Below are positions 17,745 to 26,959 of a stretch of DNA of 64,000 nt, piece after piece. A model generated the notes under the pieces. The model had not been told where the DNA came from. It worked only from the letters and a program-made list of their open reading frames with translations, and did no database searches. Position numbers and translations under genes: made by a program. The stretch spans positions 310,001 to 374,000 of the forward strand of contig NZ_NERY01000002.1 of the NCBI RefSeq assembly GCF_003063375.1, given 5' to 3'. How positions within the stretch are numbered: position 1 is the stretch's first letter; every line of letters begins with the position of its first letter. The DNA is from Limnohabitans sp. MMS-10A-178. GTDB taxonomy: Bacteria > Pseudomonadota > Gammaproteobacteria > Burkholderiales > Burkholderiaceae_C.

Positions 17745-19364
17745 TTATGTCGTTAACTGAAAACTGTCGGGGCTAGAAGCTTCCCAGTATTTGGCAAACA
17801 AGCCTTCAAGGCTTTGAGATTCAAGCAAAGCACCGCCTGGCACACTTTGCATCAGGTCGGATAAGTTCTGAATTTCATGCTCACTCACTCGGCGCATGAT
17901 GTGGTGCAAGCGCAATTCTGAAGGAGACTGCAATCCGGTCGCTTGAAGCATCTCTTTGACAGACTCTAGAGTCTGATGGTGGAAATTAAACACACGATCG
18001 GCTTTGCTTGGAACAACCAAGGCAATTTGACGCTTTGGATCTTGTGTGGTCACACCCGTAGGACAATTGCCTGTGTGGCATGTTTGGGCTTGAATACAAC
18101 CCAATGCAAACATAAAACCCCTTGCACTGTTGCACCAGTCTGCGCCCAGTGCCAAGGTGCGCATCACATCAAATCCGCTGATAATTTTGCCACTGGCACC
18201 TAAGCGAATTTGTTTGCGCAATTTCAAGCCCACCAATGTATTGTGAACCAAGCGCAAACCTTCCAGCATGGGCATTCCCATGTGGTCGGTGAACTCTACT
18301 GGGGCAGCACCGGTGCCACCCTCAGAACCATCCACCACAATAAAGTCGGGATAGATTTCGGTTTTCTGCATGGCCTTGGCAATTCCAAACCACTCCCAAG
18401 GATGGCCCACACACAACTTGAAGCCAACGGGCTTGCCGCCACAGAGTTCTCTTAACTTTTGTATAAATTGCAAAAGTTCAGTGGGCGTGGAAAAACTGCT
18501 GTGTGATGCAGGTGATACGCAATCGACGCCCACTGGCACGCCCCTCGCCTCTGCAATCTCAGGTGTCACCTTGGGTCCGGGTAAGACACCCCCGTGGCCA
18601 GGCTTGGCACCTTGGCTCAATTTGATTTCAATCATTTTGACTTGCGGCGACAAGGCATTTTGAACAAAACGCTCGGCACTGAAAGTGCCATCATCGTTGC
18701 GGCATCCAAAATAGCCTGAACCAATTTCCCAAATCAAGTCGCCACCATGTTCACGGTGATATCTTGAAATTGAACCCTCGCCGGTATCGTGTGCAAAACC
18801 ACCTTTTTTCGCGCCTTTGTTCAAAGCCATGATGGCGTTGGCACTCAAGGCGCCGAAACTCATGGCAGACACATTGAACAAACTAATCTGGTAAGGCTGC
18901 TCGCATTGTGAGCCACCAACTGCCACCTTAAAGTCGTGCGATTCGATCTCAGATGGACTCATGGAGTGAGTTAGCCACTCATAACCCACTGCTCGAACAT
19001 CCAACTGCGTGCCGAAAGGTCTTTTGTCAGAATCGCCCTTGGCTCTGGCGTAGACCAAGGATCGCTGCGACCTTGAAAATGGCACAGCTTCACTATCGCC
19101 CTCAATAAAATACTGACGAAGTTCTGGCCGAATGAATTCCAGTAAAAAACGCAAGTGACCAATGATGGGGTAATTGCGCAATATTGCATGCTTGGTTTGC
19201 TGAAGGTCATGCACCCCCAAAATGACCAGTGCTGACAAAAGAAGAACCCAAATAAGGCTGACCTGCCCCACCACCAACTGCAAAGCAGATACAACCCAAA
19301 GCGCAACCACCACAAAAAATGCCGCATAGCGCAAAGGTATCCGCTCATCAATCCAATTTAACAT
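17745..19364 (-). CDS. membrane-anchored FMN-binding glutamate synthase-like protein
   Basis: A 539-residue protein. Two N-terminal membrane segments (residues about 11-60) are followed by a domain like the FMN-binding part of glutamate synthase: MSFGALSANAIMALNKGAKK, KLSQGAKPGHGGVLPG, VDGSEGGTGAAP, and a cysteine cluster CIQAQTCHTGNCPTGV that would bind a 3Fe-4S centre. The glutaminase domain is absent, so ammonia cannot be drawn from glutamine by this protein alone; the reaction is unknown. ATG 19364 follows an AAGGA site. It begins 42 bases after the stop of the ABC ATPase gene, so it may be the last gene of the peptide transporter operon. Confidence 0.88.
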   Translation of the reverse strand: MLNWIDERIPLRYAAFFVVVALWVVSALQLVVGQVSLIWVLLLSALVILGVHDLQQTKHAILRNYPIIGHLRFLLEFIRPELRQYFIEGDSEAVPFSRSQRSLVYARAKGDSDKRPFGTQLDVRAVGYEWLTHSMSPSEIESHDFKVAVGGSQCEQPYQISLFNVSAMSFGALSANAIMALNKGAKKGGFAHDTGEGSISRYHREHGGDLIWEIGSGYFGCRNDDGTFSAERFVQNALSPQVKMIEIKLSQGAKPGHGGVLPGPKVTPEIAEARGVPVGVDCVSPASHSSFSTPTELLQFIQKLRELCGGKPVGFKLCVGHPWEWFGIAKAMQKTEIYPDFIVVDGSEGGTGAAPVEFTDHMGMPMLEGLRLVHNTLVGLKLRKQIRLGASGKIISGFDVMRTLALGADWCNSARGFMFALGCIQAQTCHTGNCPTGVTTQDPKRQIALVVPSKADRVFNFHHQTLESVKEMLQATGLQSPSELRLHHIMRRVSEHEIQNLSDLMQSVPGGALLESQSLEGLFAKYWEASSPDSFQLTT

Positions 19365-19406
19365 CGCAATTATTCCTTCAGAGAGAGACGCAACATGCGT
19401 CAAAAT

Positions 19407-20405
19407 TCAATCGTTTAAATGACAGGCAGCTTGGTGCTGATCGCCCACCAATTTCAAAACAGGTTCTTCTGTACGACATCTGTCCATTGCCTTCGGACAA
19501 CGGGGATGAAAGTGACAACCACTTGGCCGATTGACTGGATTGGGCACATCGCCCGTGAGCACAATGCGTTTTTTCTTGGCCTTAGGGTCTGGAATAGGAA
19601 CTGCAGACAACAAAGCTTCTGTATAGGGGTGCTTAGGCTGAGTGTAAAGCTGACGCGATGGCGCAATTTCAACAACTCGGCCCAGGTACATTACCGCCAC
19701 CCGATTGCTGATGTGCTCAACCACCGACAAATCGTGTGCAATGAACAAATAGGTCAAGCCCATCTTGGCTTGCAAGTCTTCCAGCAAGTTGATTACCTGT
19801 GCCTGAATGGAAACATCGAGTGCCGAAACGGGTTCATCACACACAATGAGTTTGGGCGATACAGCCAGCGCGCGTGCTATGCCAATTCGCTGTCGTTGTC
19901 CGCCAGAAAACTCATGGGGGAAACGCTTCATGTGATCGGCATTCAGGCCAACGGTTTCCAACAAATCGACAATGCGTGCGCGATAACTTTCAGGAGAAGG
20001 CGTGAGTTTGTGAATGGTCAGGGCTTCGCCAATAATGGCCTCTACGGTCATGCGCGGATTCAAGGACGCATACGGATCTTGAAAAATAATCTGCATGTCT
20101 CGACGCACTTCGCGCAAGGCATCTGACCCCATGGTGGAAACGTTTTGACCTTGAAAATGCACTTCTCCCGAGCTGGGCTCAATCAGTCGAAGTATGCACC
20201 GCCCTGTGGTCGATTTACCGCAGCCAGATTCCCCCACCATGCCCAGCGTTTCACCCGCCGCAATGTTAAAGCTGACACCGTCGACAGCATGCAGCCGGTC
20301 TACTTCTCTACCGAAGATACCGCCCTTGATGGGAAAGTACTTGGTCAGTCCTTTAACTTCTAAAAGCGGTGCAGAACTGGCGGTCATTGAAGGCGTATCG
20401 GTCAT
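19407..20405 (-). CDS. oligopeptide/dipeptide ABC transporter ATPase (OppF/DppF type)
   Basis: A 332-residue ATPase. Walker A is GESGCGKST, the signature [15 protein letters not shown], and Walker [13 protein letters not shown]. The C-terminal oligopeptide-transporter extension has a cysteine motif ([15 protein letters not shown]) thought to carry an iron-sulfur cluster in some members. ATG 20405 lies 5 bases after the stop of the upstream ATPase gene. It pairs with the OppD-type ATPase to power uptake. Confidence 0.92.
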   Translation of the reverse strand: MTDTPSMTASSAPLLEVKGLTKYFPIKGGIFGREVDRLHAVDGVSFNIAAGETLGMVGESGCGKSTTGRCILRLIEPSSGEVHFQGQNVSTMGSDALREVRRDMQIIFQDPYASLNPRMTVEAIIGEALTIHKLTPSPESYRARIVDLLETVGLNADHMKRFPHEFSGGQRQRIGIARALAVSPKLIVCDEPVSALDVSIQAQVINLLEDLQAKMGLTYLFIAHDLSVVEHISNRVAVMYLGRVVEIAPSRQLYTQPKHPYTEALLSAVPIPDPKAKKKRIVLTGDVPNPVNRPSGCHFHPRCPKAMDRCRTEEPVLKLVGDQHQAACHLND

Positions 20406-20410
20406 GTGAT

Positions 20411-21388
20411 TTAGAGAGAGAAGTGACAAGCCACTGAATGGCCCGCCGAAATTTCACGCAGTTCGGGCATTTCTTGCGAACAACGATCGCTGGCGTATTG
20501 GCAACGTGGTGCAAAACGGCAACCTATGGGGGGATTGATCAATTTGGGAACTGACCCAGGAATCGCTTCAAGACGCTGCTTGTGATCACTGTCAAAGTCA
20601 ATTCGAGGAATAGATCGAATTAGCCCTTTTGTATAAGGGTGTGCGGGTGTTGCAAACAATTTTTCAACACTGGCTTCCTCAACAACACGTCCGGCATACA
20701 TCACCACCACACGCTGAGCTGTTTCGGCAACCACCCCCATGGCGTGTGTGATAAGCATGATGGACATGCCCATTTGAGATTTCAAATCGTTTAACAAATC
20801 CAGAATTTGCGCTTGAATGGTCACATCCAATGCGGTGGTAGGCTCATCAGCAATGAGCAATTTGGGCTTGCAAGCCAAGGCCATGGCAATCATCACGCGT
20901 TGGCGCATACCACCAGAAAATTGATGTGGATAGTCGTTCACCCGCTGGTCTGGTTTTGGAATATTCACCATGCGCAGCATTTCAATGGCTTTGACCAGCG
21001 CTTGTTTGGGGGTCAGGCCTTCATGCAATCGCAGCGATTCTGCAATTTGCTCGCCAACACTCAAGACAGGGTTGAGCGAAGTCATGGGTTCTTGGAAAAT
21101 CATGGCGATTTCTTTTGCCCGCAAATTGCGCATGGTTTGCGCATCCGCTTGCACCAAGTCTTGCTCTTCAAACCATATTTGCCCCTTGGCAATGCGTCCG
21201 GGTGGCATTGCCAAAAGTTTCATGATGGTCATGGCCGTGACGCTTTTTCCGCAGCCTGACTCACCCACGACGCCCAAGGTTTCGCTGCGATCGATGTGAA
21301 AATTAACACCATCGACAGCATGCAACACACCTGCATCGGTATCGAAATGAACTTGCAGGTCACGAACTCTCAACAGGGGGTTGCTCAT
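20411..21388 (-). CDS. oligopeptide/dipeptide ABC transporter ATPase (OppD/DppD type)
   Basis: A 325-residue ATPase. Walker A is GESGCGKSV, the Q-loop [13 protein letters not shown], the signature [15 protein letters not shown], Walker [13 protein letters not shown], and the C-terminal [15 protein letters not shown]. It is the first of two ATPases in the operon and lies 12 bases after the permease gene stop. Confidence 0.92.
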   Translation of the reverse strand: MSNPLLRVRDLQVHFDTDAGVLHAVDGVNFHIDRSETLGVVGESGCGKSVTAMTIMKLLAMPPGRIAKGQIWFEEQDLVQADAQTMRNLRAKEIAMIFQEPMTSLNPVLSVGEQIAESLRLHEGLTPKQALVKAIEMLRMVNIPKPDQRVNDYPHQFSGGMRQRVMIAMALACKPKLLIADEPTTALDVTIQAQILDLLNDLKSQMGMSIMLITHAMGVVAETAQRVVVMYAGRVVEEASVEKLFATPAHPYTKGLIRSIPRIDFDSDHKQRLEAIPGSVPKLINPPIGCRFAPRCQYASDRCSQEMPELREISAGHSVACHFSL

Positions 21389-21400
21389 TCAGAAATCTCT

Positions 21401-22339
21401 TTAAAGCACACGGCGTGGATCATAGGCATCACGCAAACCGTCACCGATGTAATTGATGGTGAGCACCGTGATGAAGATCAGTGCACCAGGGAAAAGCGCC
21501 CAATGGACTGCCACGTCCATGTGATCTTTGGCATCAAACAAAATACGGCCCCAAGTTGGGATATCGGGCGGGAAGCCAAGCCCCAAAAAGGACAAAGTGG
21601 ACTCTGCAATGATGGCCGCAGCAACGTCGATGGTGGCGGCCACAATCACAGGCCCCATGGCGTTGGGCAAAATATGCACTGTAACTTGGCGCCAAGGGCT
21701 CGCTCCCAGCGCGCGCGCAGCCTCCACAAATTCTTTTTCGCGCAGCGTTAAAAACTGAGCACGAACCAAGCGGGCCACAGGCATCCAACGCAAGCCCCCA
21801 ATCACCGCAACCACCAAAACAAACACACCCGCTTCGGGTCCGATCATTTTTTTGAGCGTGTCGTTGAAAAGGTAAAAAATCAGCAGCAACAGTGGCAGTT
21901 GTGGCAAAGACAAGAAAAGGTCAGTGACCCACATGAGAAATGCGTCAACGGGCCCCTTGGACATGCCCGCTACAGCTCCCACCACAACCCCCACACTGAT
22001 GGCAATGAGCATGGCGGCCAAACCAACAGCCAGAGAAATACGCCCGCCGTAAAGCATGCGAGCCAGCAAATCTTGACCTAAATCATCGGTACCCAGTGGA
22101 TGGGCCCATGATGGTCCCTGCATTCGCGCATTGAAGTCAATTTCATTGATAGGAACACGCCATATCCAAGGTCCCAGCAAAACCGCCAGAACAATGAAAC
22201 CAAGGATAACACTGCAAAAAACTGCCAATTTGTGACGCTTAAAACGTCGCCAAGCCTCTCGCCCAGGCGAGTGATTGGATGAAGCAACCGCAGGCAACTT
22301 GCCTTCAGTTGTAGGAGATGCGAGGGTCGAGCCAGCCAT
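21401..22339 (-). CDS. dipeptide-type ABC permease (OppC/DppC type)
   Basis: A 312-residue inner-membrane permease with an N-terminal helix near WRRFKRHKLAVFCSVIL, five further segments, and the ATPase-docking EAA motif EFVEAARALGASPWRQVTVHILPNA (split here for length only: EFVEAARALGAS then PWRQVTVH). The DDLGQDLLARMLYGGRIS motif is typical of OppC. As drawn it overlaps the upstream permease gene by 35 bases; a TTG start near 22297 just after that gene's stop is the alternative. Confidence 0.88.
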   Translation of the reverse strand: MAGSTLASPTTEGKLPAVASSNHSPGREAWRRFKRHKLAVFCSVILGFIVLAVLLGPWIWRVPINEIDFNARMQGPSWAHPLGTDDLGQDLLARMLYGGRISLAVGLAAMLIAISVGVVVGAVAGMSKGPVDAFLMWVTDLFLSLPQLPLLLLIFYLFNDTLKKMIGPEAGVFVLVVAVIGGLRWMPVARLVRAQFLTLREKEFVEAARALGASPWRQVTVHILPNAMGPVIVAATIDVAAAIIAESTLSFLGLGFPPDIPTWGRILFDAKDHMDVAVHWALFPGALIFITVLTINYIGDGLRDAYDPRRVL

Positions 22340-23264
22340 ACAAAATATCTGCCAAAAGATTGCACGCGATCACCAACGTGGAAAACACAAACGTGACGGC
22401 CATGACGACAGGCGTGTCGTTGGCCAACATGGAACTGATAATCAGAGAGCCAATACCAGGCACTCGGAAAATTTGCTCTGTGACAATGGCGCCACCAAAG
22501 ATGGCTGGCATTTGCAACGCAACCAAAGTGACCACCGGAATCAAAGCGTTGCGAAGCACATGCTTTGTGATGACCACTTTTTCGGACAAGCCTTTGGAGC
22601 GCGCTGTGGTGACGTAATCCAAACGAATCACGTCCAACACAGCAGACCTCACATACCGGGTCCAAGCGCCAGCTTGGAACATGCCCAAAACCACAACAGG
22701 CATGATCATTTGCTTGAAATGTTCCCAGAAAAATCGCCATCCTGTTTCTGGAATATCGGCTCGGTAAACAAAAGGCAACCAGTCCAAATGGATACTGAAA
22801 AACAGAATGAGCAAAATACCCGTGAAAAACGTTGGCAGTGAAAAACCAATGAAGGCCAAGGTACTGGCAATTTGGTCAAAGATGGAATATGGACGAGTTG
22901 CCGCATAAACGCCTACCGGAATGGCAATGCACAAAGCCAGCAACTGTGAAGACCCAATGACCAGCAAGGTAACGGGAATACGCTGCATGATGAGCGTTTC
23001 GACATTGATCCGGCTGATGAAAGAATACCCCCAATCGCCTTGAAGCATGGCTGTGAGCCAATTCCAATAGCGAACCATAAGCGGGTCATCCAAGCCAAAC
23101 TTCTGACGCAGGGCCAAAGCCACTTCGGGTGGGATGTTGGGGTTGGACACCAATTCCGAAAATGGATCGCCTGGCGCCATGGCCAAAACCGTGAACAACA
23201 CCAAACTGATGCCCAGCAAACTGGGCACAGCGATCATCAATCGCCGCAAAATATAACGAAACAT
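22305..23264 (-). CDS. dipeptide-type ABC permease (OppB/DppB type)
   Basis: A 319-residue permease starting MFRYILRRLMIAVPSLLGIS, the typical OppB/DppB opening. It has six membrane segments and the cytoplasmic EAA loop YVTTARSKGLSEKVVITKH, and ends near YGWLDPRISYN. It forms the transmembrane pore with the OppC-type subunit. Its start is 10 bases after the stop of the binding-protein gene. Confidence 0.92.
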   Translation of the reverse strand: MFRYILRRLMIAVPSLLGISLVLFTVLAMAPGDPFSELVSNPNIPPEVALALRQKFGLDDPLMVRYWNWLTAMLQGDWGYSFISRINVETLIMQRIPVTLLVIGSSQLLALCIAIPVGVYAATRPYSIFDQIASTLAFIGFSLPTFFTGILLILFFSIHLDWLPFVYRADIPETGWRFFWEHFKQMIMPVVVLGMFQAGAWTRYVRSAVLDVIRLDYVTTARSKGLSEKVVITKHVLRNALIPVVTLVALQMPAIFGGAIVTEQIFRVPGIGSLIISSMLANDTPVVMAVTFVFSTLVIACNLLADILYGWLDPRISYN

Positions 23265-23274
23265 AGCGTCTGAA

Positions 23275-25065
23275 TTAAGTGGTTTTGTACCAGTCTTTCA
23301 ATAGCCACAAGTCGTTGTCCCAACCTGACAGCGGTGCAACCAAGTTGTTGACAATACCGGCTGTTCTGGGTCGATAGACCAAAGGAATGATGGCAATGTC
23401 ATTGACAGGCATGTCGTTCATTCTGATGAACATGGCCGCGCGCTTGACGGGGTCCATTTCAGATTGAGCAGCCAAATACACTTTGTCATATTCGGGGTTG
23501 TTGTAGCGAGTTGAATTGCGACCTAACCACTTATTGGCCTTGGTCGCAAATTGTGAGCTCTGGTACTGGTTCATGAACACTTCGGGATCAGGCTGTGGCA
23601 TGGTGGTCGTGAACATCTGAATATCAGCAAAAAACTTGGTGTAAGTGTCGGGGTTGGCTGGATCCGATGAGAAATACACCGAAGCAGGAACCGACTTCAA
23701 CTCCATGTCAATGCCGGCCTTTTGAGCGGCTTGCTTGATAATTTGTTGTGTTTTTTGGCGAGGTCCATTGATGGAGGTTTGGAACACCAACTTTAGTTTT
23801 CGACCACCCTTTTCGCGAATGCCATCAGAGCCTCTTCTCCAACCTGCTGCTTCCAAAACTTGGGCTGCCTTGTCAGGATTGAATTCAAATTTTGTATTGG
23901 GAGATACAAAGCGTTTTGGGTTGTTCAGAAAGTTGGATGTAGCGATGCCAGTGCGGCCATAAATGAACTTTTGAACACCCGCCCGATCGACCACCAAGCT
24001 GATGGCCTCTCGCACAGCTTTGTCAGACAAAATGGGGTGTTTAGAGCTGGGGTGTGCACGCTCTCCTTCAATTTCTGTCCATGGGTCAGCCATGTTCAAT
24101 TGGATAAATTCAATGTTGCCGCCAGGCGTGATGCTGGTGCGTCCTCTGCCACCTTGCTCTAAGCGCAACAACAACTCATCTTCTACTTGCAAATTCCATG
24201 CATAGTCGTATTCACCCGTTTGCAAGACAGCACGGGCAGCCGAAACCGCATCGCCGCCGCCCTTCATTTCAATGCTGTCAAAGTAGGGACGATTGGGTTC
24301 GTGGTAGTCGTTGTTGATTACACCCCGCAACATGTCACCTGGTTTGAAGTCGGTGAACTTATAAGGACCCGTGCCCACAGGCCGCAGATTGGCAGGTGCA
24401 TCGCGCGAAGTTGCGCCTTTGAAAGACTCAAAAATATGCTTAGGAATGATCATTCCCGCCGCGCTGACCAAGGGATCGGCCCAAAACGGTGAGGCTTTTT
24501 GAAACTCAACTCTCACCGTATGACTGTCTACTTTGCTAACCTTGACATCGCTGTAAGAGCCCTTGGTGTAAGCGGATGTTGCGGGGTCGGCCGCATAGGC
24601 AGCGGTAAACACCACATCATCTGCTGTGAAAGGTCTGCCGTCGTGCCAGAGCACGTTTCTTTTGAGCTTCCAAGTGATGGTTTTGCCATCGCGAGATACA
24701 CCGCCATTGGAGGAGTTTGGCACCTCAGCCGCCAAAATAGGCACCATGTTGCCCTCGTGATCCCAGGCGGCCAGAGGTTCGTAAAAAATACGCGATCCCT
24801 CTTGATCTTTGGTTCCGCTGGCAAAGTGGGGTTGCAACAGGGTGGCACCTTGCCACCACAATAGTTTCAAGGCACCACCACCTCCACGTTTGGTTGGCTT
24901 GTAGCTAGAACTTGTTTGAGCTTGGGCTAAGCCTGATGTGAGGAGCATTTGAGCCGCCATCGGAACGCTGAGACCAACACCCACCATCCGCCGAATGAAT
25001 TGTTGGCGAGTCATTTCTTGGCCGCGAACTTTGTCAATCAGGCTGTTGATATCAATTTCGTTCAT
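23275..25065 (-). CDS. peptide-type ABC transporter substrate-binding protein (family 5)
   Basis: Large periplasmic binding protein, 596 residues, of the OppA/DppA class. The start ATG 25065 follows a clear AGGAG; the longer reading from 25107 begins inside the leader. An unusual N-terminal stretch of about 35 residues precedes a QFIRRMVGVGLSV segment, which looks like a twin-arginine-type signal ending near LAQAQ. The mature domain carries TITWKLKRNVLWHDGRPFTADDVVFT, here mentioned in parts (LKRNVLWHDG, FTADDVVF), the family 5 hallmark. It is the first gene of the operon and sets its specificity; the ligand is not predictable. Confidence 0.9.
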   Translation of the reverse strand: MNEIDINSLIDKVRGQEMTRQQFIRRMVGVGLSVPMAAQMLLTSGLAQAQTSSSYKPTKRGGGGALKLLWWQGATLLQPHFASGTKDQEGSRIFYEPLAAWDHEGNMVPILAAEVPNSSNGGVSRDGKTITWKLKRNVLWHDGRPFTADDVVFTAAYAADPATSAYTKGSYSDVKVSKVDSHTVRVEFQKASPFWADPLVSAAGMIIPKHIFESFKGATSRDAPANLRPVGTGPYKFTDFKPGDMLRGVINNDYHEPNRPYFDSIEMKGGGDAVSAARAVLQTGEYDYAWNLQVEDELLLRLEQGGRGRTSITPGGNIEFIQLNMADPWTEIEGERAHPSSKHPILSDKAVREAISLVVDRAGVQKFIYGRTGIATSNFLNNPKRFVSPNTKFEFNPDKAAQVLEAAGWRRGSDGIREKGGRKLKLVFQTSINGPRQKTQQIIKQAAQKAGIDMELKSVPASVYFSSDPANPDTYTKFFADIQMFTTTMPQPDPEVFMNQYQSSQFATKANKWLGRNSTRYNNPEYDKVYLAAQSEMDPVKRAAMFIRMNDMPVNDIAIIPLVYRPRTAGIVNNLVAPLSGWDNDLWLLKDWYKTT

Positions 25066-25116
25066 GAACTTCTCCTCAGAAAAATGAAAAATAAAGATAG
25101 GTAACACACTAACTCT

Positions 25117-25157
25117 ATTTCATCAATTGCGTATTAGGGTTTTGATTTAGATGAAAT
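25117..25157. promoter_or_regulatory. inverted repeat in the divergent promoter region of the peptide ABC operon
   Basis: ATTTCATC at 25117-25124 and GATGAAAT at 25150-25157 form a perfect 8-base dyad with a 25-base spacer. It lies in the 134-base gap between the leftward binding-protein gene and the rightward aspartoacylase-like gene and could be a shared operator. No cognate regulator is evident. Confidence 0.3.
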
Positions 25158-25199
25158 CGGCATAAACTAAATTCTTTCGCATCAAGTCAAGGTTCAAAA

Positions 25200-26381
25200 A
25201 TGGCCATCAAAAAGAAAGTTATCAATTTGCCAAGCATGACGCCCGGCACCAATCGCACCGTTACCGTGCTGAGCTTTGGCAAGGCTGGAGCTCGCCCCAA
25301 GGTGTACATGCAAGCTGCCATTCATGCCAATGAAATGCCTGGCACCATGGCCTTGCACCATTTGATGCCCATGTTGGCCGAAGCAGACAAAAAAGGCTTG
25401 ATCAAGGGTGAAATTGTTTTGGTGCCCACCGTCAACCCCATTGGCCAGTCCCAGTTGGTCGGCAACTCGCATGCCGGTAGATACAACCACCTCAGTCTTG
25501 AAAACTTCAATCGAAACTGGATTGATTTGTCAGAACCTGTTGCAGAAAAAGTATGGAAAAAAATTGGCACCCATCCTGAAGCCAATGTGAAGATGATTCG
25601 AAAGGCCGCATTGCAAGCCCTGAACGAGATGAAGCCCGTGAATGAGCTTCAGACCTTGCGCGTTGAAATGCAAAAGCTCAGCACAGATGCCGACTATGTT
25701 CTCGACTTGCATTGCGACATTTATGCGGCGCTGCACTTGTTTACAGCGAAGAACGACTGGCTGAAGGGCCCCACAGGCCCCCTGGGCAATCAAGGTGCTT
25801 TGGCTGCTTTGGCAGCCGATTTGGGCGTTGAGGCCACCCTTTACAACGACCCCTACCCCAGCACCCTCACCTTTTCAGGTGTCAATAGCTCGTTATGGGC
25901 CCGACTCCAAAACAAGTTTCCACACGCCCAAATTCCCCAAGCTTGCATGTCGGTTACCTTGGAAATGCGCAGTCAGCACGATGTGAGTGATGCACTTGGC
26001 CAATCTGATGCTAAAAATCTCTATCGCTGGCTGGTAAGGCAAGGGGTACTGGAAGGCAAAGCCGCACCACTGTCCAAAATGAAAACGCCTGCCTCCCCTA
26101 TTAGCGGCATGGACGTGGGATACAGCAGCGGTACAGGTTTTCTCGTGTTTCATGTCAAACCTGGTGCCAAGGTCAAAAAAGGACAAGCCATATGCGACGT
26201 CATCGACCCAGCCAACCCCAATGGACCCAAAGCACGAACCACCTACAAAAGCCAAACCGATGGCGTCTTGTTCTCTCGCAGGCTCGACGGCTATTTGTCT
26301 TGGCCAGGACAAGTGATGTACCGCATTGCAGGCCCCAAGCCCTTGGCACACCGAATTGGCATGTCGGGCTTAGACGACTGA
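25200..26381 (+). CDS. succinylglutamate desuccinylase/aspartoacylase family protein
   Basis: Zinc carboxypeptidase-like amidohydrolase of 393 residues. The first zinc motif is AAIHANEMPGTMALHHL (H-x-x-E), the arginine/asparagine motif is FNRNWIDLS, and the second zinc histidine is in VLDLHCDIYAALHLF. Relatives deacylate N-acyl amino acids such as N-acetylaspartate or N-succinylglutamate; the substrate here is not known. It starts at ATG 25200 after AAGG and is divergent from the peptide ABC operon, which fits a role in processing an imported acylated amino acid or peptide. Confidence 0.85.
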   Translation: MAIKKKVINLPSMTPGTNRTVTVLSFGKAGARPKVYMQAAIHANEMPGTMALHHLMPMLAEADKKGLIKGEIVLVPTVNPIGQSQLVGNSHAGRYNHLSLENFNRNWIDLSEPVAEKVWKKIGTHPEANVKMIRKAALQALNEMKPVNELQTLRVEMQKLSTDADYVLDLHCDIYAALHLFTAKNDWLKGPTGPLGNQGALAALAADLGVEATLYNDPYPSTLTFSGVNSSLWARLQNKFPHAQIPQACMSVTLEMRSQHDVSDALGQSDAKNLYRWLVRQGVLEGKAAPLSKMKTPASPISGMDVGYSSGTGFLVFHVKPGAKVKKGQAICDVIDPANPNGPKARTTYKSQTDGVLFSRRLDGYLSWPGQVMYRIAGPKPLAHRIGMSGLDD

Positions 26382-26414
26382 ATCGTTTATGCCAAAGCGC
26401 TGACTAAGCAAGCC

Positions 26415-26921
26415 TTAGATTTTTCCCAAGTAATCGGACTTGCCCAGTTCTACGCCACTCGCCCTTAGCATGCTGTAAGTGGTGGTGGTGTGGAAATGCA
26501 AATTGGGCAAGCCATGGCCCAGTAAATACTGCATGCCTTTGTAATGGGCTTCTTTATCGCCGCGCTTCACCACAATGTCCTTGTCTTCGGTGCCATCAAT
26601 TTGCTCCGGCTTAAAGGTTTCCAAGAAAGCAATGGTTTTGGCAATTCGAGCTTGCAGGTCTTTCAAGTCTTTTTCAGTGTCCTCGTGGTTAGGAATCTCA
26701 ACCCCCGCAAGCCTGGCCACCAGACCCTTGCTCACATCACACGCAATTTGAACCTGACGGCTCAAGGGAAACATATCAGGGTAAAGACGCATCGAAGCAA
26801 AGACGGTGGGGTCAATTTTTTTGGCTTCTGCATGCGCTTGGGCCTTGCCCAAAATGTTAGATAAGTTGGTCAATCCATTGATCAAGCGGGGCACGCTTGC
26901 TTGGAACATAGACAGGGTCAT
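26415..26921 (-). CDS. DUF1993 protein
   Basis: A 168-residue cytosolic protein. It starts MTLSMFQASVPRLINGLTNL and has the DUF1993 features FASMRLYPDMFPLSRQVQIA and a C-terminal FHTTTTYSMLRASGVELGKSDYL, split here as FHTTTTYSMLR and GVELGKSDYL. The family is distantly like DinB four-helix bundles, possibly metal-binding through histidines. Function unknown. It lies between the aspartoacylase-like gene and the M20 gene on the leftward strand. Confidence 0.85.
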   Translation of the reverse strand: MTLSMFQASVPRLINGLTNLSNILGKAQAHAEAKKIDPTVFASMRLYPDMFPLSRQVQIACDVSKGLVARLAGVEIPNHEDTEKDLKDLQARIAKTIAFLETFKPEQIDGTEDKDIVVKRGDKEAHYKGMQYLLGHGLPNLHFHTTTTYSMLRASGVELGKSDYLGKI

Positions 26922-26959
26922 GGGGTCTCCGATGGGTCAGTGATAAATGAGAATTTTTT

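Noticed and set aside
19419..20126. 235-codon plus-strand frame inside the OppF-type ATPase gene
   Set aside because: Antisense to Walker A, signature and Walker B motifs of the ATPase; composition is not protein-like.
22078..22740. 220-codon minus-strand frame overlapping the two permease genes
   Set aside because: It is out of frame with both real permeases, which show clear family motifs; the reading is Cys/His/Trp-rich noise.
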